From contig NZ_KN525716.1 of the NCBI RefSeq assembly GCF_000789235.1, positions 2,208,347 to 2,272,346 of the forward strand: a stretch of 64,000 nt of DNA, given 5' to 3'. Made by a program: the position numbers and the translations under genes. Positions within the stretch are counted from its first letter, which is position 1. Each line of letters begins with the position of its first letter. This stretch comes from Wocania ichthyoenteri Th78. Lineage in GTDB: Bacteria; Bacteroidota; Bacteroidia; Flavobacteriales; Flavobacteriaceae. The notes beneath the pieces are model-generated. The model ran no database searches, was not told the DNA's origin, and saw only the letters and a program-made list of their open reading frames with translations. Shown here piece by piece: positions 18,601 through 26,214 of the stretch.

Positions 18601-18975
18601 ATAATATATGTATGGGGCTATAATGAACAATATCCTATAGCAAAGATAGAAAATGCCACATTTACAGGTTTAGCTACAAATATACAAACCGCTATTAACA
18701 GTGCAGTTACAGCATCAAATAATGATATTGATACACCCACAGAAGACAATTTAAGAACCGCTTTAAACAATCTTAGAGGCCTATTTCCTAACGCTATGGT
18801 AAGCACCTACACCTACGACCCATTAATAGGAGTCACCAGTGTCACCGACCCTAAAGGCTATACGATGTACTATGAGTATGACGAATTTGGAAGGCTAGAA
18901 AGGGTTCGGGATAAAACGGGTTATATACTTAGCGAAAACGAATATAATTATGCATTACTAAACAATAATAATTAA
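15610..18975 (+). CDS. Secreted YD/RHS-repeat protein, first of a pair
   Basis: 1121 aa. A signal peptide (MNTRFLTLTILLLISRSLFSQ) is followed by a conserved start of this Bacteroidetes family (PSPEASSLSKFVEVPVSNY, VPVSNYTGLPNISVPFYTI, LSYHARGIRVEELAPRVG, GIGWALNYGGIISRQTRG). YD-type repeats are clear at the C-terminus (STYTYDPLIGVTSVTDPKG, YYEYDEFGRLERVRDKTG). It lacks the RHS core and toxin tail, which are encoded by the next gene 5 bp downstream. The two products together resemble one RHS shell cut in two. Role inferred: exported scaffold or shell for the toxin-bearing partner. Confidence 0.8.
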   Translation: MNTRFLTLTILLLISRSLFSQNLPNIIPPSPEASSLSKFVEVPVSNYTGLPNISVPFYTIDLDGLKIPVSLSYHARGIRVEELAPRVGIGWALNYGGIISRQTRGKLDDKNTSSSKGYLTQNYYDTFENNESIRASVYNDDINNKADLVPDQFMFNFLGYSGKFIFDQKTKLPLLQDYADFKIEPIYTNPINYIGIKAWVITNESGFKFYFGQYNTSTIIANYDDTEASYAYTTNGLQDFGNPSSSIDYNSWQLVAIISPKGNKVEFDYELESTVYHKRSYDKKETDGSYSSYFSRIRSKEYKIKEITFNKGSVEFIKDSVERQDVNYGYSLKEIIVKDLNATSTIKYKLNYSYTYDNNPSNINPFLLSYDPKAKKRLFLDNIEKTGTLGSIHPYYSFEYIDKQELPNRFSNSQDIWGFYNGKANGEFLTFFNYGANIIDRTVDTILAQKGLLNKVVLPTGGTTEFEFEANKAKVPTYFKDLFFKGINPTTAKTAGIIKDFPFYVGNKRYETLFTIENDVFGYLKTVVQFMGDFGTCSTTQPLSSCKYRVTIQGVGASYYVQIFMGVHNNIIAPPPGNYKIVVEQLSGVDDPSDFENGFAVNLSWKESLDETEAIYSGGNRIKKTILNSNENGIIEKSYEYLTNLNEHSGLLFSLPSYYFIKDIVNGAPVLDAYGARPGSPLSYEQGNHAGYSHVTEYINGSTMGDGGKNEYSFTAIPDTGYFYEFPYTIPMDNEWMRGKLLSSKVYKKTTGGYELLNKVENIYKYANNLGYFYITNPLLPPQATNMYYKKDDFQFHIPLIIFKLNESNPADTNHNDYKIYNLSGGTQHLYSNKTTSYYNTIPVVTETKYYYDYINHNQLNQSNSTTSDGKSIVSKTIYPDDIKTATTLQDDSIISGGALSTTAFNAAYKMKEGNLHQIATPIQIETVVKDGATILSQTIQRTNFSEPHTSIIEPKDIQFLKGTYNANTNPLENRIEYLDYYANGNIKEVSKSNGTHIIYVWGYNEQYPIAKIENATFTGLATNIQTAINSAVTASNNDIDTPTEDNLRTALNNLRGLFPNAMVSTYTYDPLIGVTSVTDPKGYTMYYEYDEFGRLERVRDKTGYILSENEYNYALLNNNN

Positions 18976-18980
18976 AAAAG

Positions 18981-21900
18981 ATGATTATGAAAAAGCTACT
19001 ATTCACCTTAGCAACTTTGTGTATATCATCTATAATGATAGCACAAACAACAACAGAAAATTATGTGCATAATACCACATATAGAACAGCAACCACTACA
19101 GGCAGCGTTTCAAATAATGATAAAATTGAAAGTGTTACCTATTTTGATGGATTGGGAAGACCTATGCAGAACATTGGCATTCGAGCAGGAGGCAACAGCG
19201 AAGACATTATTACACACATTGATTATGATGCCTATGGTAGACAAAATAAAGACTACTTACCATACACATCTAATTTAAATATTGGTAGTTACAGAACTAA
19301 TGGTTTAAGTGCTACAAATACGTATTATGATGCTATAAAATACGAAGCCGATTTCCCAAGTGTATCGGTTAATGATATTAATGCGTATTCTCAAAAAGAG
19401 TTTGAAGACTCTCCGCTTAATAGAGTATTAAAACAAGCAGCACCAGGAAAAGATTGGAAGCTAGGTAATGGGCATGAAATTGAGTTTGAGTATGCAACTA
19501 ATACAGCAAGCGAAGTTCGGTTTTACGAGGTTAGTTTAGCTTTTGCAAATAGCACCTACACACCTACCTTACAAGGCGGAACTACATATTATGGCGCAGG
19601 CACATTATACAAAACAGTAACTAAAGACGAAAACCATGATGGGACAAGCACTAAAAATCATACTACTGAAGAGTTTAAAGACAAACAAGGGCGGGTTATA
19701 CTAAAACGAACCTATAACAATAGTGTGGCACACGATACGTATTATGTATATAATGATTATGGTAATTTAAGCTATGTATTACCACCTAAATCTGAACCTC
19801 AAACAGCAAAACCAGATGCTACAGCACTCTCTGAGCTTTGTTACCAATATAAATACGACTACAGAAATAGACTGGTAGAAAAGAAAATCCCAGGAAAAGG
19901 TTGGGAATATATTGTTTACAATAAGTTAGACCAACCTATAATGACTCAAGATGCTAATCTGGATGCTCAGAACAAATGGGTGTTTACTAAATATGATGCT
20001 TTTGGTAGAGTAGCATATAAGGGTATAGCTACACTAGCAATAGATAGAGTACAAGCACAAAACAATGCTAATGCAACAGTAGCTCAATATGAAACCCCAG
20101 AGAATGGGTTTTATACAATGAATACTTACCCTTCAATAGCAACTACAGCTCATGAGCCACTTACTACTAATTACTACGATAATTACAATTTTCCGCTTAA
20201 CGGATATACTATACCTACAACGGTATTGGGACAAACCGTTTCTCAAAGTGTTAAAGGATTGCCTACTGCTAGTGTTGCACGAGTTTTAACAAGCGGAACG
20301 TATAAATGGGTATATAATATAACGCTTTATGACATCAAAGGACGTGTTATCCTAGAAGGATCAGAAAATGAATACTTGACAACGACTGATATAGTAGAGA
20401 CCGAGTTGGATTTTACAGGAAAAGCAAAAAAAGTAAAAGCGACACACCTTAAAGGCACTAACCCTCCTATAATAACTGAAGATGTTTTTACATATGACCA
20501 TACAGGGCGTTTAATATCTCAAAAACAAAAAATAAACAATTTAGATGAAGAAACTATTGTACAAAATACTTATGACGATTTAGGGCAGCTCATAAGCAAA
20601 GGCGTAGGAGGTAAATCTTCAAACGCAACAAGACTTCAAGAGGTTAATTATGCTTATAATGTAAGAGGTTGGTTAAAACAGATAAACAACCCAGCCACTT
20701 TAGGTAATGATTTGTTTAGTTTTAAACTAAATTATAATACAAACAACCATGGAGGAACAAATCTATTTAATGGTAACATCTCTGAAACCGAATGGAAAAC
20801 AGCCAATACCGATAATAGTTTAAAATGGTATGCCTATAGTTATGATGCACTGAATAGAATAAAAACTGGTTTGAGTGATAATAATGGTAGGTATGACTTG
20901 GGGAGTATTGCAGAGCCTATTACTTATGATAAAAATGGAAACATAACTTTTTTAAGAAGACAAGGACATGTTGTGGCTAATCCAGATGAATCAAATACTA
21001 GTCATTTTGGAGATATGGATCACTTATATTATTATTATGAAACCAATAGTAATAAGCTTAGAAAGGTTACGGATTTTAAGAACGACGATTTTGGGTTTAA
21101 AGATATTGATATAGTAGGAAATGATTATATTTACGATGCAAATGGAAATTTAACTTCTGATGTGAATAAAGGGATTACAAATATCACATATAATCATCTT
21201 AACTTACCTAAATCAATTACTTTTGGAAATACTGGCTATATTATACACTATACATATGACGCTCTTGGTAACAAATTACAAAAATCATCAGCTGATTATA
21301 ATGGACCCGCTCCATTTGGAGGTTCCTTGAAGGTTACTAATTATGCAGGGAACTATATTTATGAACTCGAAGGAGGTTCAAATGGATATTATGCTCTAAA
21401 ATTTTTTAATACCTCAGAAGGATATGTTGATGTTGAGGATTGTAGATTTGGAAATTGTCAGGAAAATAGAATAGATTTCAGTTATGTATATCAATACAAA
21501 GATCATTTAGGGAATGTGAGGTTGAGCTATAACGATATGGATAAGAGTGGGGACATCACGGGTGAATATAATTATGTGACCGTTTTTAGCGATGGGTTTG
21601 AGTCCGCTTCTGGTTGGGATGGTACGGGACATACATGGGGTTGGGATGTAGATGAGTTTGATTCTTCATTTAAGTTAAACGGAAATTATTCTGCAAGGTT
21701 AGACACACACTCACACTGGGAAAACGTAGCTCACAGTAATGATTGGATACAAATAAATAATTCACAGGCAACAGATTATATTTATTCTGGTTGGGTATAT
21801 CTTGAAGATGTGTCTGGAAATCAAGCTGATATTTTCTTATTCATGAATGAAGATACAGAAACAGGTTATTATACTGAAATCAGTTCAGTTAGCACATACA

Positions 21901-23036
21901 ATAGGGGACAATGGGTTTACATAGAAAAGAAAGTTACTGTACCCGCTAATATAGATAAATTAAATATTAGGATTGATAATGACCATGCAGGCAAGGTGTG
22001 GTTTGATGACGTTAAGATAGTGCGTGTTGATCCTACAAATAATTCTGAAATTGTGGAGGAGAACAACTACTACCCCTTTGGTCTCAAACATAAAGGGTAT
22101 AATGGGAATGTGGTTGGTGCTGACCATCCTTATGGATATTTAAATCAAGAAGAACAAAATGAGCTTGGTTTAAATTGGCTAACGTTTAGATATAGAAACT
22201 ATGATGCTGCAATTGGTAGATTCTTTGGAGTAGACCCAATAGCTGAAGAATTCTTTACAATTTCTACTTATCAATTTGCACATAATAGTCCTATTTGGAA
22301 AATAGAAATTGAAGGTTTAGAAGGGGAAATATCTCCAGCTATACCAGGATCCGTTGATGTAATTAACCATGAACCTGTAGGAAACCCGTCTAGTAATTTG
22401 CCTATCCCTATTGGAGATGGAACAGGAAACCATGGAAGTGCTCCAGATAACACTACTTTTTCACAGGGTTGGAACTCAAAAGTTAGTAAATTTAATACAA
22501 GGTTTTGGGGAAGTTTTCAAGATTTCATGAATAAACCTTTGCATAGAGGTTCAGAAAAAATTAATGAAATGGGTCTGTCAACTGCTCAGCTAGCAGCTGA
22601 TGCGACAGGTTTTTCCAACCTAATGGGTTGGGAAAATAAAACAGCAAACGCAATTGATGGTTTAGTTGAACAAATACAGAGCATTCCTGAAATGTCAAAT
22701 GCAGAAAAAGGAGGACTAGCTGCTGGAATAACTATATTTGCGGCAGAAGCTGCTGTTTCAAGGAAGCTTCCTTCATCTACTTATATTAAATTACTTGGTG
22801 GAAAAAGTAGCGTAAAGAATATTGGAACAAATGTTAAATTTAATGATTTTGGAAAGAACTTGGAAGCGAATGGATTTACAAAAGCTGTTTCTAAAGACGG
22901 AAAGGTAATTAATTATACAAATGGAGATATAAAATACTCTTTACGAACTAATTCTCAATCAACAGGAGGAGCAACAGCGGACTATTATTCAGGAGATAAA
23001 TTAAAGGCTAAAATAAGATTAGGGTATGAAGAATAA
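18981..23036 (+). CDS. RHS-repeat polymorphic toxin with core domain and variable tail
   Basis: 1351 aa. A signal peptide (MIMKKLLFTLATLCISSIMIAQ; ATG at 18987 is an alternative start) precedes a domain typical of such proteins (about 25-170; VTYFDGLGRPMQNIGIRAG). YD repeats run to about 865. An unusual jelly-roll-like insertion (about 868-1015, FSDGFESASGW ... KVWFDDVKIVRVD) resembles a carbohydrate-binding domain. The RHS-associated core follows (NNYYPFGLKHKGYNG, then FRYRNYDAAIGRFFGVDPIAE; about 1019-1090). The last 250 residues are the variable tail, probably the toxin; I do not recognise its fold. It overlaps the next gene by 11 bp. Confidence 0.85.
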   Translation: MIMKKLLFTLATLCISSIMIAQTTTENYVHNTTYRTATTTGSVSNNDKIESVTYFDGLGRPMQNIGIRAGGNSEDIITHIDYDAYGRQNKDYLPYTSNLNIGSYRTNGLSATNTYYDAIKYEADFPSVSVNDINAYSQKEFEDSPLNRVLKQAAPGKDWKLGNGHEIEFEYATNTASEVRFYEVSLAFANSTYTPTLQGGTTYYGAGTLYKTVTKDENHDGTSTKNHTTEEFKDKQGRVILKRTYNNSVAHDTYYVYNDYGNLSYVLPPKSEPQTAKPDATALSELCYQYKYDYRNRLVEKKIPGKGWEYIVYNKLDQPIMTQDANLDAQNKWVFTKYDAFGRVAYKGIATLAIDRVQAQNNANATVAQYETPENGFYTMNTYPSIATTAHEPLTTNYYDNYNFPLNGYTIPTTVLGQTVSQSVKGLPTASVARVLTSGTYKWVYNITLYDIKGRVILEGSENEYLTTTDIVETELDFTGKAKKVKATHLKGTNPPIITEDVFTYDHTGRLISQKQKINNLDEETIVQNTYDDLGQLISKGVGGKSSNATRLQEVNYAYNVRGWLKQINNPATLGNDLFSFKLNYNTNNHGGTNLFNGNISETEWKTANTDNSLKWYAYSYDALNRIKTGLSDNNGRYDLGSIAEPITYDKNGNITFLRRQGHVVANPDESNTSHFGDMDHLYYYYETNSNKLRKVTDFKNDDFGFKDIDIVGNDYIYDANGNLTSDVNKGITNITYNHLNLPKSITFGNTGYIIHYTYDALGNKLQKSSADYNGPAPFGGSLKVTNYAGNYIYELEGGSNGYYALKFFNTSEGYVDVEDCRFGNCQENRIDFSYVYQYKDHLGNVRLSYNDMDKSGDITGEYNYVTVFSDGFESASGWDGTGHTWGWDVDEFDSSFKLNGNYSARLDTHSHWENVAHSNDWIQINNSQATDYIYSGWVYLEDVSGNQADIFLFMNEDTETGYYTEISSVSTYNRGQWVYIEKKVTVPANIDKLNIRIDNDHAGKVWFDDVKIVRVDPTNNSEIVEENNYYPFGLKHKGYNGNVVGADHPYGYLNQEEQNELGLNWLTFRYRNYDAAIGRFFGVDPIAEEFFTISTYQFAHNSPIWKIEIEGLEGEISPAIPGSVDVINHEPVGNPSSNLPIPIGDGTGNHGSAPDNTTFSQGWNSKVSKFNTRFWGSFQDFMNKPLHRGSEKINEMGLSTAQLAADATGFSNLMGWENKTANAIDGLVEQIQSIPEMSNAEKGGLAAGITIFAAEAAVSRKLPSSTYIKLLGGKSSVKNIGTNVKFNDFGKNLEANGFTKAVSKDGKVINYTNGDIKYSLRTNSQSTGGATADYYSGDKLKAKIRLGYEE

Positions 23037-23658
23037 ATCATCAATCTTTATAAGTAAAGAGGTTTTTAAAGACAGAAAGACTATTGTTGATAATATTTTA
23101 AACGGAGAATCACTTCCGAATAATATTTTTACTTCTGATTACAAATTCTTCAAATTTATAGAGTTTGATGAGCTTTTTACTGAACATTTTTACAAATTTT
23201 ATTCAAATTATGTCTATCAACTAGGTCTTGATTATTTTACGTTTTACACATTAAACCCTAATCCTGAAGAATATTTTTTTAAATTTTTTAGCGAATATAA
23301 TGTTATAGATTTTTCAGCTAAAGATAGTTTTGAATCTTTTTTAAATAAGTTAGTTTCTGAGCCTCATGATAGTCCTGCTGATGCTTTAAGGTATAACTCA
23401 AATGAAATATTAGTGTTCAATGAGAATCTAGATATTGTTATTTATGGGAATAGAGATGAGGAATTTGTAATTATTGCTGCTACTGGTTGTAAAGTTATGA
23501 ATGAGTTTAATGAAAATTATCCTGAGAATTTGCTTTATGATGTCAATGAATATATTGAGAATTTATTACCATTAAAGTTTAGTAATTTTAAGTTTACTCA
23601 ACAACAGTTAGTATTTTATGATAACTTGATTAACAATTATGGTCACTGTCCAAATTAA
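23026..23658 (+). CDS. Candidate immunity protein for the RHS toxin
   Basis: 210 aa, no signal peptide or membrane helix, acidic and rich in Phe, Tyr, Asn and Asp, as is common for immunity proteins. The ATG at 23026 lies inside the last codons of the RHS gene, an 11-bp overlap that implies translational coupling. I recognise no named family. Its role rests only on position directly after a polymorphic toxin tail. Transposase remnants begin within 25 bp of its stop. Confidence 0.6.
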   Translation: MKNKSSIFISKEVFKDRKTIVDNILNGESLPNNIFTSDYKFFKFIEFDELFTEHFYKFYSNYVYQLGLDYFTFYTLNPNPEEYFFKFFSEYNVIDFSAKDSFESFLNKLVSEPHDSPADALRYNSNEILVFNENLDIVIYGNRDEEFVIIAATGCKVMNEFNENYPENLLYDVNEYIENLLPLKFSNFKFTQQQLVFYDNLINNYGHCPN

Positions 23659-23680
23659 CAGTTATTAAAGTTTATTACTA

Positions 23681-24186
23681 ACCCGTTGTGCATTATGATT
23701 TAAAAGAAAAAAGTTGTCCATCTTACTGATAATCAGTAACTTGTTTTAGCGATAAAACATTAATTATGAACAACTTAAATGCAAATTACGAAAGAATATT
23801 GGAAGTATTAAGAAAAATATCAAAAGAGCAGCTTTTAGCTTATCAAAGACGACAACCCAAACTGAGTGATTTGGAGTTGGTAAGCCTAAGCCTTACATCA
23901 GAATATATGGGTATAGATAGTGAGAGTAACCTATTTAGACAACTTCCTGATATCATTTCATCAAAAATTAACCGCAGTGTTTATAATCGTAGAAGAAGAA
24001 AGTTAGCAAATCATATTGATGCAATACGTTTAAAATTGGCTACTCATTTTAATGAATTTGAAGACTATTTCATTGTAGATAGCAGTGCAATTCCCAAAGC
24101 GATTTTATAAAAAGGCATTCCTTATAAGGAATTTAGAGAATAAAAAGGTAATTGATGAAATTTTTAAAGAATTAATTGCATTTTAA
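23681..24186 (+). mobile_element. Degenerate IS982-type element
   Basis: The left end ACCCGTTGTGCATTATGATT (23681-23700) resembles the terminal repeat of IS982 elements. Inside lie the N-terminal and a short C-terminal part of a transposase, with the middle deleted. No clean right terminal repeat follows directly. A weak match (TATGCACAATG near 25614) lies beyond the next transposase, which might mean that a second element inserted into this one. Confidence 0.55.
23766..24186 (+). pseudogene. IS982-type transposase, internally deleted
   Basis: The first 114 codons (23766-24110) encode the N-terminal region typical of IS982 transposases (RRQPKLSDLELVSLSLTSEY, NLFRQLPDIISSKINRSVYN) up to the first catalytic Asp in DYFIVDSSAIPKAI, then stop. 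In another frame, 24118-24186 encodes FLIRNLENKKVIDEIFKELIAF and a stop, which looks like the C-terminus of the same protein. A full-length member is near 290 aa, so most of the catalytic domain is lost and the gene is inactive. Confidence 0.7.
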
Positions 24187-24199
24187 TAAAAAGAAAGTT

Positions 24200-24233
24200 A
24201 ACAAGAGTAACTATTTAATTAGTTCCTCTTGTT
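24200..24233 (-). terminator. Hairpin terminator of the DDE transposase
   Basis: AACAAGAG (24200-24207) pairs with CTCTTGTT (24226-24233), extended by AACTA/TAGTT with one mismatch. On the minus strand it is followed by AACTTTCTTTTT. It lies 24 bp past the transposase stop. Confidence 0.65.
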
Positions 24234-24256
24234 GTTTTAGTCCTATTTTAAGACAA

Positions 24257-25606
24257 TTATAAACATTGTTTACAAGCATTTTTTGTGTTTTGTAATATCC
24301 TAATGGCTTTTTGTTGCTTAAAATGTATTATGTATGTGCTAAAATTAATTGGTACACCATTAAAAGTTTCAAAAGGGGTGTTGCCGCCTAAACTCTTTTG
24401 CGGTTTTATTTTGTTGTATGTTGTAACCGATTCTTCAAGAATATTTAATAACTGGGTTCGAGAATAAATTTGTTTAGGAAATAAGAATTGATACTTAATC
24501 ACTTTGTTCAAAGCTTCAATAGTGGAGTTGGAATAGAGCACATCCTTTTGGGCAATATTGTGTTTCACTTCAATAGCTAAACCATTTAAAAAACCAGAAA
24601 CATTAGTATTTATGTTTTCAGCACCACCATCAGTAAGTAATTGCAAAGCGTTGGGTTTGTATTTTAAAGTAGCTTCTCTTAATAAACTTACTATGGCCTT
24701 ACCAGAATTATGATTTTCTATGCGATACCCTAAAATAAGTTTAGAAAAATGATCCATTAAAAAATGAATGTAATGTTTAGAGCCATCTGCTGTTTTAAAA
24801 ATGGTAACATCGGCACACCAAAGTTCATTTGGTTTTTCGGTTTTAACAGGTTTATAATTCAGATACTTTTTTTTAAGACGTTTTGTATTAAAACCAAGTA
24901 GCATGCAATATTTATAAAAAGTAGATAAAGAACATGATAAAGCGTCATCGTGAACTGCTTTTAGATATACTGATACTTTAGACCAAAACAAATAATCTTT
25001 ATGAGCCATGTAACGTTTAATTGTTGTTACTTCAGAAACCAATAATTGATTCGGAAATCGTTTTGTGCACCATTTGTAATAAGAAGCTTCACATTTATAA
25101 ATAACCCTGGCTTTATAGTTTTGGTAAGTCGTTCTTGATATATTAAAGACTCGAAGCGCATTGTCAATAGAAATATAACCTTTTACAGATTCAATAGTAT
25201 TAACAACCAATTCTTTTTGCTCTTTAATGGTAGTTTTTAAGCCCTTGATATTAGAAATGATAATATGAAGCGTATCACATAATTTAAAATAGGCCTCAAT
25301 GGTTTTTTGGGTTTTAGAGCTTTGCCCGATTCTTTTAATGAACTCTATTTCTTGATTTACAAAAGTAGCAACTTCGCAGCCCGTATATTTAGCTTCAGGT
25401 TCATGCCTCCAACGGTATTTGTTGGTATTGGATATTAACGCTTTTAATGATACAGGTAAATTATCTTCAAGCCCTAAACGATAATAATGTTTTACATTGG
25501 TGTCCCAAGATTTTCGCTTTGCAACATTACCATCAACTAAGTTGCAATGCGTATTAGAAATATGTAAACCTGCTGAAGATTGCAAAACGTACACTTTTTT
25601 ATGCAA
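24257..25606 (-). CDS. DDE-type (rve) transposase
   Basis: 449 aa. A helical DNA-binding N-terminal half (IDNALRVFNISRTTYQNYKA resembles an HTH) precedes an integrase core with the catalytic triad in LWCADVTIFKT, LLTDGGAEN and NSTIEALNKVIKYQF, ending with KSLGGNTPFETFNG. The frame starts at TTG 25606, because a TAG lies upstream. It belongs to the integrase-core superfamily related to IS3/IS481 transposases, but I cannot assign a subgroup. No convincing inverted repeats were found around it, so mobility is uncertain. Confidence 0.75.
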   Translation of the reverse strand: MHKKVYVLQSSAGLHISNTHCNLVDGNVAKRKSWDTNVKHYYRLGLEDNLPVSLKALISNTNKYRWRHEPEAKYTGCEVATFVNQEIEFIKRIGQSSKTQKTIEAYFKLCDTLHIIISNIKGLKTTIKEQKELVVNTIESVKGYISIDNALRVFNISRTTYQNYKARVIYKCEASYYKWCTKRFPNQLLVSEVTTIKRYMAHKDYLFWSKVSVYLKAVHDDALSCSLSTFYKYCMLLGFNTKRLKKKYLNYKPVKTEKPNELWCADVTIFKTADGSKHYIHFLMDHFSKLILGYRIENHNSGKAIVSLLREATLKYKPNALQLLTDGGAENINTNVSGFLNGLAIEVKHNIAQKDVLYSNSTIEALNKVIKYQFLFPKQIYSRTQLLNILEESVTTYNKIKPQKSLGGNTPFETFNGVPINFSTYIIHFKQQKAIRILQNTKNACKQCL

Positions 25607-25767
25607 GCAAAACTATGCACAATGCTTCAAACCTAACTAAGCATTTATATTACTTTTAGTAAGCTTTTTAAAAATATTTAGAATAGCTTACTCTAAATTT
25701 TTAAAAAACAAGTATTTTTATTTTTTCAGAATCCTATGAAAATGAATAAAAATAGCTACTCATTTTA
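25607..25767 (+). promoter_or_regulatory. Region with an AGTAAGC/GCTTACT inverted repeat
   Basis: AGTAAGC (25658-25664) and GCTTACT (25686-25692) form a widely spaced inverted repeat. TAGCTTACTC (25684-25693) is also found 60 bp before the first RHS gene (15541-15550). It sits about 45 bp before the presumed ATG of the broken lipoprotein gene. Confidence 0.45.
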
Positions 25768-26139
25768 TTGTTTGTGAGCTGTAAAACGCTTTCTATTCAC
25801 CCAGAATCGCAAACAAAAACAATCGAGCCATTAGTGCTAGGAAGCATAGGCTCGGGAAAGGAATTTATTTTACAAAAGGGATTTAATGACGCTTCCTATC
25901 CAGCATATAAAAAGCCCATAAAAGTCACGATATTAAGAACGCCTTTTAATAAATCTACATACAAATCGTTTTTAAAAGTAAAACAATCGCAGTCTAAAGA
26001 TATTAGTATTCAATATTTAGATTCCCCCGCTACCGCTAGTTTGCAACTAGTGGCATTAAGAGTAAGAAAATCATATATAAAAAGCTTTTACACAAACTGT
26101 AAAGGCTTTTTTGCTAAAATATTTCTAATTAGATTATGA
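25741..26139 (+). pseudogene. Lipoprotein gene with a frameshift in the signal peptide
   Basis: From TTG 25768 a 123-aa frame begins with FVSCKTL, and the same frame upstream reads LLILLFVSC, a lipobox, but it is blocked by a TAG at 25753 and has no ATG. The only ATGs (25736, 25742) lie in another frame (MKMNKNSYSF...) that stops at once. Shifting one base near 25753 would restore MKMNKN...LLILLFVSC. The C-terminal 20 codons run through a strong hairpin (26079-26112), so the 3' end is also abnormal. I do not recognise the protein. Confidence 0.55.
26079..26112. terminator. Bidirectional hairpin terminator
   Basis: A 14-bp stem AAAAAGCTTTTACA/TGTAAAGGCTTTTT (one wobble) with loop CAAAC and a T-tract. 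It lies inside the nominal 3' end of the broken lipoprotein gene and can also serve the convergent gene at 26215. Confidence 0.75.
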
Positions 26140-26214
26140 CCACTAAGTAAAACTTAGCAGTAGCAGTCAGTAATTTTTGTACAGCCCTAATAAGCGAGTG
26201 CTAGCAAGGTTTTT

